This document shows, in pieces, positions 1-7,620 of a stretch of 42,281 bases of DNA. Where the stretch lies: NCBI GenBank assembly GCA_039185015.1, contig JBCDAU010000046.1, positions 1 to 42,281 on the forward strand, in the 5' to 3' direction. Below the pieces are notes generated by a model, which had not been told where the DNA came from, made no database searches, and saw only the letters and a list, made by a program, of their open reading frames with translations. Position numbers and translations under genes: made by a program. Origin of the DNA: JBCBSZ01 sp039185015. Its GTDB lineage: Bacteria > Actinomycetota > Acidimicrobiia > Acidimicrobiales > Poriferisodalaceae. Numbering within the stretch: position 1 is the stretch's first letter; each line of letters opens with the position of its first letter.

Positions 1-557
1 CCCCACCCGGCTGCGGCGGCCGCCTGACGCTCAGCGGCGAACAGCGGCAGCACCTTGGCCAGCGTCGAACCCGGATCGACGACGAACTGGATCCCGATGA
101 TGCCGACCAGGAGCAGCATCGCCTCGAGCTCCCGCTTGACGAGGGCGCCGACCGCCAGCCCGAGCGCGACGGAACCGATCACGGCGAACAGGAAGGCCCA
201 GACCAGCTCGACCTCGCTCACGATCACGGGATCGAGGCGGATGTAGAGCCACAGCGCGGTCGCCACGATCAGGCCGAAGCTCACGGCGCACGCGACCCGT
301 CCGGCGAGCACCTCACCGCTGCGGAAGCCAGCCAGGGCCAGTCGCGGCTCGATCGGCCGCATGCCCTGGGTCAGGAACAACGTCGCCACCGAGAAGGCCC
401 ACCCGATCCCGACCGATGCGAACACCGGGGCGAAGTCGTCACCGCTGCTCGACCAGTAGAACGTGAGCGGCAACAGGATCAGCAGTCCAAGCGCCAGACG
501 ACGACGACTGAGGTCGCGGGCCTGCGAGACGGCCACCGCGGCGACGCGACGCAGCAT
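1..557 (-). CDS. ABC transporter permease, 3'-truncated by window edge
   Basis: The reverse strand encodes a hydrophobic protein beginning MLRRVAAVAVSQ at 557 and still open at base 1, so the C-terminus lies outside the window. It has several membrane segments (for example residues around 24-37, 50-65, 85-105, 118-140 and 145-157) and no recognisable catalytic motif. Its ATG overlaps the stop codon of the ATPase gene by one base (TGATG), so the two are translationally coupled and very likely form one ABC transporter. The substrate and direction cannot be read from the sequence; the small ATPase and single permease would fit a CcmA/CcmB-like or ABC-2 exporter. The ABC assignment rests mainly on this neighbourhood. 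Confidence 0.7.
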   Translation of the reverse strand, partial: MLRRVAAVAVSQARDLSRRRLALGLLILLPLTFYWSSSGDDFAPVFASVGIGWAFSVATLFLTQGMRPIEPRLALAGFRSGEVLAGRVACAVSFGLIVATALWLYIRLDPVIVSEVELVWAFLFAVIGSVALGLAVGALVKRELEAMLLLVGIIGIQFVVDPGSTLAKVLPLFAAERQAAAAAGW

Positions 558-1162
558 CAGGCGGCCGCGTCGGCGATCACGCCGTCGGTGATCTCGACCA
601 CCCGATCGACGAGGTCTCGTTCGGCGAGCAGATGGGTGATCACGATCACAGCCCGCCCCTCATCGGTCCACCGAGCGACCTGGTCCCACAGGTTGACGTA
701 GGTGCCGTGATCGAACCCCTGGTACGGCTCGTCGAGCAAGAGCACCGTCGGATCTCCCAGCATCGTCAGCGCGAGGTTCAGCTTCTGGCGCTGACCTCCG
801 GACAGGTCGCGGGCGACGGTCGCGTCGGAGAGGTCGAACCCGAGCACCTCGAGCAGCTCGGCGCAGCGCGCTCGCGCGCCCTTCGGGTCGGTGACGCCGG
901 CGGACATCAGCTCGAGGTGCTCACCGGCGCTCAGCAGGTCGACCAGCCCGGGCTGCTGCGGACACCACCCGAGCACACCGTCGACGCGAACCGAACCCGC
1001 GTCGGGCCGCACGATGCCGGCCGAGATGTTCATGAACGTCGACTTGCCGGCCCCGTTCTCTCCGACGATCGCCACGGACTCGCCGGCGTCGACGCTGAGG
1101 CTCGCCCCACGCAACACGCGCTTCGCACGGAAGCTCTTCTCGACGCCCACCGCTCGGAACAC
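557..1162 (-). CDS. ABC transporter ATP-binding protein
   Basis: A 201-residue nucleotide-binding domain with all the expected motifs: Walker A GENGAGKST (about residues 34-42), a Q-loop at GWCPQQPG, the signature LSGGQRQ, Walker B VLLLDEP and the H-loop at VITH. It would power the permease encoded immediately downstream with a one-base overlap. I place the start at GTG 1162 rather than at upstream in-frame codons, because the ABC fold begins there and a -10-like TACAGT lies six bases before it; the upstream extension is Arg/Ser-rich and overlaps the divergent gene. At about 200 residues it is shorter than usual ABC-2 ATPases, closer to CcmA-like or lipoprotein-export ATPases. The substrate is unknown. 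Confidence 0.9.
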   Translation of the reverse strand: MFRAVGVEKSFRAKRVLRGASLSVDAGESVAIVGENGAGKSTFMNISAGIVRPDAGSVRVDGVLGWCPQQPGLVDLLSAGEHLELMSAGVTDPKGARARCAELLEVLGFDLSDATVARDLSGGQRQKLNLALTMLGDPTVLLLDEPYQGFDHGTYVNLWDQVARWTDEGRAVIVITHLLAERDLVDRVVEITDGVIADAAA

Positions 1163-1168
1163 GGTGCG

Positions 1169-1174
1169 ACTGTA
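1169..1174 (-). promoter_or_regulatory. -10 element of the ABC ATPase gene (leaderless)
   Basis: TACAGT on the reverse strand, six bases before GTG 1162, with no Shine-Dalgarno possible between them. It faces away from the promoter at 1226, so the 76-bp gap is a divergent promoter region. Confidence 0.5.
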
Positions 1175-1225
1175 GGACGCAGGCCGGCGGGGATGGGGGC
1201 GGCGGACCCCCGCAGAGCGGGCCAA

Positions 1226-1231
1226 TACGAT
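1226..1231 (+). promoter_or_regulatory. -10 element of the DUF3291 gene (leaderless)
   Basis: TACGAT is followed by a 7-base gap and then GTG 1239. The spacing places the transcription start at or next to the start codon. Confidence 0.55.
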
Positions 1232-1238
1232 CGGCAGC

Positions 1239-1688
1239 GTGCACCTCGCGCAGTACAACATCGGTCGGCTCGTCGCTCCTCGGGAGGACCCGGCCGTCGC
1301 CGAGTTCATGGACGAGCTGGACCGGATCAACGCGCTGGCCGAGGCCAGCCCCGGTTACCTCTGGCGTGCCCAGTCGGACGAGGGCAACCTCACCGCCTAC
1401 CACCTCGACGACGACCCGCAGCTGATCCCGAACCTCTCGGTCTGGAGATCGGTCGATGCGCTCCGGGCCTACGTCTACCGATCCGAGCATCGTGACTTCC
1501 TCCGGCGACGTCGTGAGTGGTTCGAGACGCTCGGACGGCACTACCTCGTCCTCTGGTGGATCCCGGAGGATCACGAACCAACCCTCGACGAGGGCCGCGA
1601 GCGCCTCGACCGGTTGAAGACGAACGGCCCGTCCCCCGAGGCGTTCACGTTCCGCACGGTGTTCGACCCCGAGGGCGTCCCGACGTGA
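1239..1688 (+). CDS. DUF3291 domain-containing protein
   Basis: A 149-residue protein that matches the DUF3291 family along its whole length: an N-terminal LAQYNIGRL strand, the segment INALAEASPGYLWR, LSVWRSVDALRAYVYRSEH in the middle, and LVLWWIPEDHEPTLDEGRERL before the end. The family has the ferredoxin-like fold of antibiotic biosynthesis monooxygenases, but its reaction is not established. The GTG start is supported by a -10 hexamer seven bases upstream. The stop overlaps the start of the next gene (GTGA), so both are probably made from one mRNA. No unusual feature or truncation is seen. Confidence 0.85.
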   Translation: MHLAQYNIGRLVAPREDPAVAEFMDELDRINALAEASPGYLWRAQSDEGNLTAYHLDDDPQLIPNLSVWRSVDALRAYVYRSEHRDFLRRRREWFETLGRHYLVLWWIPEDHEPTLDEGRERLDRLKTNGPSPEAFTFRTVFDPEGVPT

Positions 1689-2089
1689 GGGTCGAGCCCC
1701 TCGACGAGGCCGACCACCTGAGTCTCACCACACGACCGCTCGAGGGGGAGCCGCGGCGAACGGGCGCCCGCTTCGCCGGATCGGACGGGCGCTTCGTCGT
1801 GCTCCTCGACGCCGACGCCCGAGCCCTCGACGACCTCACCGACGACCCGCACCTCCACGTCGCCGCCGGCACGAGCAAGGGGGAGATCCTGCCCGGGTCG
1901 GCGGTGCTCGCGGCCATCGCCCGACCGATCGACGAGGATCGCCTCGACGACGCCATGGGTCGGATCCGGAAGAAGTACGGCCTGTCGATGCGGGCCGCCG
2001 AAGCCGGTGCCGGTCTGTGGAACCGGGCCAGGGGCAACGAGCGCGACGCGCCGGTGCTCATCGAGGTCGTGCTCACCGAGGTGATCTGA
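1685..2089 (+). CDS. PPOX-class split-barrel protein (putative flavin/F420 binding)
   Basis: A 134-residue protein starting at GTG 1685, which overlaps the DUF3291 stop by four bases; an open frame extends upstream but lies antisense-like across the previous gene and has no family resemblance. The pattern LSLTTRPLEGEPRRTGARFAG, then VLLDADARALDDLTDDPHLHVAAG and a late RKKYGLSMR resembles the small PPOX-class F420/FMN-binding split-barrel proteins, where the TTR strand, the residue-contact loop and the KYG helix recur. The substrate is unknown. The family call is by pattern only and moderately secure. Confidence 0.65.
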   Translation: MRVEPLDEADHLSLTTRPLEGEPRRTGARFAGSDGRFVVLLDADARALDDLTDDPHLHVAAGTSKGEILPGSAVLAAIARPIDEDRLDDAMGRIRKKYGLSMRAAEAGAGLWNRARGNERDAPVLIEVVLTEVI

Positions 2090-2138
2090 CCGGCACCGTG
2101 CCAGGATCGTCTCCGACGGGGACACCGAGGGGAGAGCG

Positions 2139-2906
2139 ATGACCGAGCTCACGGGACGGACGGCGATCGTGACCGGGGCGACCGGCGGCATGGGTCGGGC
2201 GATCACCCGACGGCTCGCCGATGCAGGGGCGACGGTCGTCGCCACGGACCTGACCGACGACCGAGCAGACGAGCTGCTCGCTGCCTGTGCCGCCGCCGAC
2301 GGCGAGGTGAGCTACCTGGCCGGGGACGTCGTAGCGGCCGACGACGTGATCGCCGTGGTCGAGCGAGCGGTCGCCGCCGGCGGCGGCCGGCTCGACTGTG
2401 CCGTGAACGCGGCCGCCATCGAGTTCGAGATGGTCCCGCTCGCCGAGTGCGCCGACGACGACTACGACCGGATGATGGGCGTCAACGTGCGGGGCGTGTT
2501 CCTCTCGATGAAGCACCAGCTCCGGGCGATGATCGATGCCGGCAACGGCGGGAGCATCGTCAACATCGCGTCCACGAACTCCTTCAAACCCCAGGCGAAC
2601 CGGCCGGCGTACACGGCCTCGAAACACGCCGTGCTCGGCCTCACCCGCAGCGCGGCGGTCGACTACGCCCGGCACGACATCCGCATCAACGCCATCTGCC
2701 CCGGAGCCATCGACACGCCGATGCTGCGCAACGCGATGGAGCGGCGAGGACGGGAGGCCGACGACACCGCCAAGCGGCTCAGCCTGTTCCGCCGGTTCGG
2801 CGACCCCGACGAGATCGCCCGGGCGGCGCTGTGGCTCTGCTCCGACGCCTCGTCGTTCACGACCGGCCACGCGCTCGCCGTCGACGGCGGCATGCTCGCC
2901 GGCTGA
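2139..2906 (+). CDS. SDR family NAD(P)-dependent oxidoreductase
   Basis: A 255-residue classical short-chain dehydrogenase/reductase. The dinucleotide-binding motif TGATGGMG is at residues 12-19, NAAA at 90-93, and the catalytic set is Ser145 (in NIASTNS) with Tyr158 and Lys162 (YTASK). The acidic D37 after the second strand suggests NAD preference. It ends in the usual TGHALAVDGGM segment that closes the fold. GGGGAG lies just before ATG 2139 and can serve as ribosome binding site. The gene is followed, four bases away, by the convergent phosphotransferase gene. The substrate is not predictable; acyl, sterol or sugar alcohols are all possible. Confidence 0.92.
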   Translation: MTELTGRTAIVTGATGGMGRAITRRLADAGATVVATDLTDDRADELLAACAAADGEVSYLAGDVVAADDVIAVVERAVAAGGGRLDCAVNAAAIEFEMVPLAECADDDYDRMMGVNVRGVFLSMKHQLRAMIDAGNGGSIVNIASTNSFKPQANRPAYTASKHAVLGLTRSAAVDYARHDIRINAICPGAIDTPMLRNAMERRGREADDTAKRLSLFRRFGDPDEIARAALWLCSDASSFTTGHALAVDGGMLAG

Positions 2907-2910
2907 GTGC

Positions 2911-3972
2911 TCAGGACAGGCTGTCGAGGAGCTCGCTCGCGCTCGCGGCGAGCAGGTCGACGGTGTCACCCATCTCGGCGTGGCGGTCGTCGGCGCTGTC
3001 GCCGTCGAGCCAGCGCCGGTGCAGCTGCTGGAACACGACCGCCGTCTTCCACTGCGCGAAGGCCTCGAACCACGGCGCGGTCGAGACGTCGAATCCGGTC
3101 CGCTCGGCGTAGCGCTCCACGACCTCGGCCCGGGTGGGGAGGCCCATCTCGCTCATGCCGTCGTGGCTGCCCCGCTTCACGTCCTCCCCGTCTCCCGGGT
3201 CGGGCCAGTAGTTGAGCAGGGTGCCGAGATCGACCAGCGGGTTGCCGCGGGTGGTCATGTCCCAGTCGAAGACCGCGACCGCTCGATCGGGCTGGTCGGG
3301 CAGGAAGGCGCAGTTGTCGAGCTTCAGGTCGTTGTGGACCAGCGACACCTCGCCGGCGGGCGGCAGCGTCTCGGCCAGCCGCTCCCCGACCTCGTCCATC
3401 AGCGACGGCGACGCATCGCTCTTCGACAACGACCACCGGTGATGCCACCCGGAGACCTGTCGATCGACGAACCCGTCCGGTCGTCCGAGCGAGTCCAGGT
3501 CGCAGGCCGCAGGATCCACGAGGTGCAGGTCGGCCATCGCGTCGACGACCGCGAGGCCGACCCGGCGTCCGACATCGGGCAGGCCGACCATGTCGGCCGG
3601 CAGGTCTCCCTGGATCACCACGCCGGGGCGACGCTCCATCACGAAGAAGTCGGCGCCGAAGACCTCGTGGTCGTCGCAGAACACCAGCGCTCGCGGAGCC
3701 CGGTCGAACTCACGCCACAGCCGGGAGAGGACGCGGTGCTCCCGTCCCATGTCGTGGGCACCCGGTGCGATGACACCGAACGGCGGGCGCCGCACCACGA
3801 GCTCCCGATCGCCGAAGCGCACCAGAAAGGTGAGGTTGGCGGCACCGTTCGAGAACTGGCGAGTCCCGAAGGCTCCGTCGACATCGAGCTCCTGGCGCAG
3901 GAACGCCTCGAGTCGATCCCACCGCAGCTCGTCGTCCGTCGCGATCGCGACGGTGGCGTCGTCCCCCTGCAT
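2911..3972 (-). CDS. Phosphotransferase family protein (ACAD10/APH-like kinase)
   Basis: A 353-residue kinase-fold protein of the aminoglycoside/ACAD10-like phosphotransferase group. Visible motifs are a nucleotide-loop region FSNGAANLTFLV (about 40-51), VVRRPP (about 59-64), the catalytic HNDLKLDN (213-220) and the metal-binding DWDM (236-239). ACAD10/11-type members phosphorylate 4-hydroxyacyl-CoAs in hydroxy-acid catabolism, and the nearby SDR and P450 genes would fit lipid or hydroxy-acid metabolism, but no acyl-CoA dehydrogenase is in the window. The start ATG 3972 has TAGCGT eight bases upstream. The antisense strand is open over most of the gene, which is a GC artefact. Confidence 0.85.
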   Translation of the reverse strand: MQGDDATVAIATDDELRWDRLEAFLRQELDVDGAFGTRQFSNGAANLTFLVRFGDRELVVRRPPFGVIAPGAHDMGREHRVLSRLWREFDRAPRALVFCDDHEVFGADFFVMERRPGVVIQGDLPADMVGLPDVGRRVGLAVVDAMADLHLVDPAACDLDSLGRPDGFVDRQVSGWHHRWSLSKSDASPSLMDEVGERLAETLPPAGEVSLVHNDLKLDNCAFLPDQPDRAVAVFDWDMTTRGNPLVDLGTLLNYWPDPGDGEDVKRGSHDGMSEMGLPTRAEVVERYAERTGFDVSTAPWFEAFAQWKTAVVFQQLHRRWLDGDSADDRHAEMGDTVDLLAASASELLDSLS

Positions 3973-3980
3973 GGGGGGCG

Positions 3981-3986
3981 ACGCTA
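3981..3986 (-). promoter_or_regulatory. -10 element of the phosphotransferase gene (leaderless)
   Basis: TAGCGT on the reverse strand with eight bases to ATG 3972. It lies in the 18-bp gap behind the stop codon of the small gene upstream. Confidence 0.45.
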
Positions 3987-3990
3987 GTCG

Positions 3991-4191
3991 TCAGGCTGCG
4001 ACCGGCAGGGGGGTCGGCTCGACCACCTGCTCGCGCACCCACGCCTCGAGCTCGAGCTCGGTGGCGCGGCGGCGGTAGGCGGTGGCCAGCACGGGGTTGA
4101 GCTCGCCGGCGACGTCGGCCAGGCGAGCGGCCCGGTGCCGCAGCGTCCGCACGGCGGTGCAGTCCTGTTCGGCGGTACGTCGGGTCGGCAT
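3991..4191 (-). CDS. Small hypothetical protein (66 aa)
   Basis: A 66-residue highly charged, mostly helical protein beginning MPTRRTAEQDC. The start at ATG 4191 is chosen because GAGGAG lies six bases upstream, a good Shine-Dalgarno, while the longer open frame upstream is Arg/Gly/Ser-rich and overlaps the next gene. The central stretch LRHRAARLADVAGELNP followed by YRRRATELELEAWV looks like one or two amphipathic helices. I recognise no family. It lies between the nitroreductase fusion (58 bp upstream) and the phosphotransferase on the same strand, so it could be part of that transcript. Confidence 0.55.
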   Translation of the reverse strand: MPTRRTAEQDCTAVRTLRHRAARLADVAGELNPVLATAYRRRATELELEAWVREQVVEPTPLPVAA

Positions 4192-4249
4192 CTTCGGCTC
4201 CTCGAGAGTGTGTGCGACGGGAACCCGGTTGTGGGTCCGTTGCTTCCCT

Positions 4250-5416
4250 CTACGCCGAAGATCCGTCCGCGGTTCGCGACTCGGCCAGCCCGGCGATCCC
4301 GTCGAGCGTGCGCGCCATGTTCTCCCCGTGCTCCCGGAGCCGCCGGCTGATGATGTCCTGTTCACGGTCGGGCATCGCCTCGATCGCCGGGGTCAGCCCG
4401 GAACCTCCCGGCCCGAGCGTGACGGTCATCCGCAGCCGCACGCCGCCGGGCATGGACTCGATCTCGAATGCCCACTGGGCTCCCGGGTTGTCGGCGCTCG
4501 AGACGTTCCATCCGAACCGCCGCTCCGGCTCCCAGGCCATCACGTAGGACGTGGTCTCCCACTCCCCGACGGCCGGATGCCGGTTCCGGCCGATGATGCG
4601 AGCGCCGACGCCTGGTTCGTCGCCGTCCACCCACGCTGCCCCTTGCAGTTCCTCGCTGAAGGCGGCAGGCGTCGACGGATCCGACACGATCGCCCACACC
4701 GCTGCCGGTGTGGCATCGACGTCTCGCTCGACGGTCATCGTCGGCCCGTCGACGAGCATCGGTCGATCGCCGGCCGGCGTCAGCGTCGTGACGCCCCATC
4801 GATCGAGATACGCGATCTCGGACGCCGGTCGGCGGTCCGCACGACCGAACTCGGTGCCCAACGTGTACGCGACCGGGAGGAGCGCGATCTGGGTGACCCC
4901 CTCGGGGATGCCGAGCAGCTCGGCGACGGCATCGGCCTCGCCCAGGTGGACCGTGGTCCATGCCGTACCGAGCCCGCGAGCCCGAGCCGCGAGGCAGAAG
5001 CTCCATGCGGACTGGACGACCGAATCGAACAGTCCCGGCCGGCCAGAGCCGTCGTGGACGCCCCAGATGCACGGGATGACGATCGCGGGCACGTCGGCGA
5101 GGTGGGTCGCCAGGTGCGCTGCCGACTCCATGACCGCGGCGTTGGGATGGTCGGTGCCGGCCAGGCGCTCGGCGGTGCCGATCATCCAGTCGCCGCCGGC
5201 CTTCCGGTAGAGCTCGGCGAGTGCCGCCTTCGCAGCGGCGTCCCGGACGACCATCCATCGCCGACTCGAGATGGCACCCCCACTCGGCGCCTGCTCGGCG
5301 AGATCGATGCACTCGAGGATCAGCTCGGGCGGCACCTCGCGTCCGAGGTCGAGCCGGCGACGCACCGCCCGCGTCGTGGCCAGCAACGTGTCGGTCTGCT
5401 CGAGATCGAACTCCAT
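4250..5416 (-). CDS. Nitroreductase-SRPBCC fusion protein
   Basis: A 388-residue two-domain protein. Residues about 10-205 are an FMN-dependent nitroreductase domain: the N-terminal TTRAVRRRLDL, the AEQAPSGG loop contacting FMN, and the late GLGTAWTTVHLGEADAV and GIPEGVTQIALLPVAYT segments. Residues about 225-370 form an SRPBCC (START/polyketide-cyclase-like) ligand-binding domain: VERDVDATPAAVWAIVSDPS, then EPGVGARIIGRN, and WEPERRFGW. The joint is continuous with no stop or shift. The two-domain order suggests oxidoreduction of a hydrophobic ligand held by the second domain, but this is inference. It is divergent from an ArsR-SRPBCC operon. Confidence 0.85.
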   Translation of the reverse strand: MEFDLEQTDTLLATTRAVRRRLDLGREVPPELILECIDLAEQAPSGGAISSRRWMVVRDAAAKAALAELYRKAGGDWMIGTAERLAGTDHPNAAVMESAAHLATHLADVPAIVIPCIWGVHDGSGRPGLFDSVVQSAWSFCLAARARGLGTAWTTVHLGEADAVAELLGIPEGVTQIALLPVAYTLGTEFGRADRRPASEIAYLDRWGVTTLTPAGDRPMLVDGPTMTVERDVDATPAAVWAIVSDPSTPAAFSEELQGAAWVDGDEPGVGARIIGRNRHPAVGEWETTSYVMAWEPERRFGWNVSSADNPGAQWAFEIESMPGGVRLRMTVTLGPGGSGLTPAIEAMPDREQDIISRRLREHGENMARTLDGIAGLAESRTADGSSA

Positions 5417-5462
5417 GACCGCTGTCTACCCGAGCGGCGACGACGTCGTGAAGCGTAAGGGG

Positions 5463-5496
5463 TGGGTTACCCAACCGACGGCCGCGCCGCTACGCT
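5463..5496 (+). promoter_or_regulatory. Candidate ArsR operator and -10 element
   Basis: TGGGTTACCCA at 5463-5473 is a perfect inverted repeat with a one-base centre. It lies 17 bp before the -10-like TACGCT (5491-5496), which is eight bases before GTG 5505. The position over the -35 region fits autorepression by the ArsR protein; this is inferred. Confidence 0.4.
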
Positions 5497-5504
5497 CCGA
5501 CGAC

Positions 5505-5831
5505 GTGGACGCACAACTGAAGGCGCTCGCCGACCCGACCCGCCGGACGATCCTGCGGCTCGTGCGGGACGAGGAGCGCACGGTCAACGAGATCGCGGCA
5601 GAGTTCGCCGTCAGCCGACCGGCGATCTCCCAGCACCTCAAGGTGCTCAGCGACGCGGGCCTGGTGACCGTGCGGAGGGAAGCGACCCGCCGCTGGTACC
5701 GCTCCTCCCCCGAACGCATCGACGAGGTCCGCCAGTGGCTCGGGGACTTCTGGGCCCACGGCCTCGAGGAGCTCAAGCGGGCGGCGGAGCAGGAGGAGTG
5801 GCCGGAGCGCGCGAGGCGGCAGCGCTCGTGA
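5505..5831 (+). CDS. ArsR/SmtB-family winged-helix regulator
   Basis: A 108-residue winged-helix repressor: LKALADPTRRTILRLVRDEERTVNEIA for helices 1-2, then SRPAISQHLKVLSDAGLVTVRREATRRWYR for the recognition helix and wing. There are no Cys-rich metal motifs, so a metal ligand is unlikely; this subfamily is typically paired with an SRPBCC protein, as here. GTG 5505 is preferred because the domain starts at once and a -10 hexamer lies eight bases upstream. Its stop overlaps the GTG of the SRPBCC gene by four bases. It may control the divergent nitroreductase-SRPBCC gene as well. Confidence 0.88.
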   Translation: MDAQLKALADPTRRTILRLVRDEERTVNEIAAEFAVSRPAISQHLKVLSDAGLVTVRREATRRWYRSSPERIDEVRQWLGDFWAHGLEELKRAAEQEEWPERARRQRS

Positions 5832-6271
5832 CCGACGTTGTCGAGCTCGCCATCCACATCGAGGCCACACCTGCGACGGTGTTCCGCTACTTCGTCGATC
5901 CCGAGCGACTCGTTCGCTGGCAGGGCATCGAGGCGGACATCGAACCCGAACCCGGCGGGAGGATGCGGATCCGGATCAACCAGGGCGCAGTCGCGCTCGG
6001 CGAGTACCTCGAGGTCGTACCGGACGAGCGCCTCGTGTTCACCTGGGGCTGGGAGGGCAACGACGGCGTCCCACCCGGATCGTCGACCGTCGAGGTCACG
6101 CTCACCCCCGAAGCCGGTGGCACCACGGTGACCCTGGTCCACCGAGATCTCCCGGACGCCCAGGCGGCGACCGACCACGGCGCTGGATGGACGCACTACC
6201 TCGCGCGACTCCAGGTCGCGGGACCCGGTGGGGACCCCGGCCCCGACGCCCTCGCGTCGGGCGGCTCCTAG
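5828..6271 (+). CDS. SRPBCC (AHSA1-like) domain protein
   Basis: A 147-residue protein of the AHSA1-type SRPBCC family: ELAIHIEATPATVFRYFVDPERLVRWQG at the start, GGRMRIRINQG, then DERLVFTWGWEG and GTTVTLVHRDLPD, with GWTHYLARL in the C-terminal helix that closes the cavity. The fold binds hydrophobic ligands; the actual ligand is unknown. The GTG start overlaps the ArsR stop (GTGA), so the regulator and the ligand-binding protein are coupled. Its stop overlaps the convergent P450 stop by four bases (6268-6271), leaving no room for a terminator between them. Confidence 0.85.
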   Translation: MTDVVELAIHIEATPATVFRYFVDPERLVRWQGIEADIEPEPGGRMRIRINQGAVALGEYLEVVPDERLVFTWGWEGNDGVPPGSSTVEVTLTPEAGGTTVTLVHRDLPDAQAATDHGAGWTHYLARLQVAGPGGDPGPDALASGGS

Positions 6272-7563
6272 CCGGCCGGGGTGAACTCGGCGTCGAGGTG
6301 CTTGACGCCGTGGATGAACGCCGCCTCGAGCGTGTCGGGCTCGCCGGTGGCGTGGATGTCGGGCAGGCGTTCGAACAGCTTGCGGTACATCACCGTGATC
6401 TCCCGGCGAGCCAGGTGCGCACCGAGGCAGAAGTGGGCACCTGGCCCGCCGAAGCCGACATGGGGGTTGGGGTCCCTGGTGATGTCGAAGCGGTACGGGT
6501 CGACGAACACCTCCGGATCCCGGTTCGCCGCGAAGTAGTTCATCAGCACCTTCTCGCCTGCAGCGATCGGCTGCCCGGCGAGCTCGGTGTCGGCGAGCGC
6601 CGTCCGACGCATGTAGGTGACCGGGCTGGCGAGACGCACGATCTCCTCGACGGCACCGGGTGCGTACTTCTCGAAGTCGCTCTGCCACAGGTCGCGCTGG
6701 TCGGGGTTCTCGGTCAGGTAGGTGAGCCCCCAGCTGATCGCGTTGCGGGTGGTCTCGTTTCCGGCGACGACCAGGAGCACGAAGAAGCTGGCGATCTCGG
6801 ACTCGGTGAGCTTCTCGCCCTCGACCTCGGCGTTGACGAGCACCGAGGTGAGGTCCTCGCTCTCGACACCCTCCTTGGACTTGGCGACCTCCTTCATCAG
6901 CTCGGCGAGACCGCCGCCGGCGGTCAACAACGCCGTGAGCACGTCGACACCCTCGTCGGGCGCGTACTCGGGGTCGCTGACGCCGAGGATCACGTTCGTC
7001 TGCTCGAAGACGAACTCGAGCTGGCTGTGGGGGATCGCCATCAGATCGCACACGATCTTGAGGGGCAGCTGGGCGGCGACGTCGACGACGAAGTCCACAC
7101 TTCCCCGCCCGGCGACGGCGTCGATGATCTCGTCGGCCTGCTCCTCGACGCTCGCCTCGAGCTTGGCGAGCATGCGCGGGGTGAAGCCCTTGGCGACGAG
7201 GCGACGCAGCCGGCCGTGGCGCGGATCGTCCATGGCGATCATCGAGCCGAAGAACTCGTTGAACTCCGGCGGCGAGTCGAGGATCGTGATGCCGCTGGCC
7301 GAGCTCCAGACGTCGGTGTGACGTGAGGTGTGAAGGATGTCGGCGTGGCGGGTCAACAGCCACCCGCCGCTCCCGGCGAGGGCCAGCAGCGGGCTGTCCG
7401 GATCGACCGGCTCACGGGGCAGCTCCCCGAACTTGGTCAAGGGTTGCTGACGCAACGCGTCCAACCTCGCCTCGATCTCGGCCTGTGGCTGCTTCCAGAA
7501 GACCGGCATGATCGGGTTCTCGACGTCGGGGACGTCGACGGCGGTGGCTTCCGTCAGGCTCAT
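6268..7563 (-). CDS. Cytochrome P450
   Basis: A 431-residue soluble P450. The oxygen-activation motif AGNETT is at 267-272, the ExxR pair is Glu307/Arg310, and the heme loop FGGPGAHFCLGAHLAR contains the thiolate Cys379. The I-helix acid is N-E rather than the common D/E-T with preceding G, but this form is frequent in actinobacterial CYP125/142-like enzymes, which oxidise sterol side chains. That similarity suggests a sterol or fatty-acid substrate but is not proof. No ferredoxin or ferredoxin reductase is encoded nearby, so electrons must come from elsewhere. The ATG has TAGCGT six bases upstream. Confidence 0.93.
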   Translation of the reverse strand: MSLTEATAVDVPDVENPIMPVFWKQPQAEIEARLDALRQQPLTKFGELPREPVDPDSPLLALAGSGGWLLTRHADILHTSRHTDVWSSASGITILDSPPEFNEFFGSMIAMDDPRHGRLRRLVAKGFTPRMLAKLEASVEEQADEIIDAVAGRGSVDFVVDVAAQLPLKIVCDLMAIPHSQLEFVFEQTNVILGVSDPEYAPDEGVDVLTALLTAGGGLAELMKEVAKSKEGVESEDLTSVLVNAEVEGEKLTESEIASFFVLLVVAGNETTRNAISWGLTYLTENPDQRDLWQSDFEKYAPGAVEEIVRLASPVTYMRRTALADTELAGQPIAAGEKVLMNYFAANRDPEVFVDPYRFDITRDPNPHVGFGGPGAHFCLGAHLARREITVMYRKLFERLPDIHATGEPDTLEAAFIHGVKHLDAEFTPAG

Positions 7564-7569
7564 GGAGCG

Positions 7570-7575
7570 ACGCTA
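7570..7575 (-). promoter_or_regulatory. -10 element of the P450 gene (leaderless)
   Basis: TAGCGT on the reverse strand, six bases before ATG 7563. The 57-bp gap to the divergent aldo/keto reductase must hold both promoters; GACACT five bases before ATG 7621 is a weaker candidate for the other one. Confidence 0.5.
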
Positions 7576-7620
7576 CCGCGTGACGTCCGACACATGCCCA
7601 GCGGGGTGCGACACTGGGGC

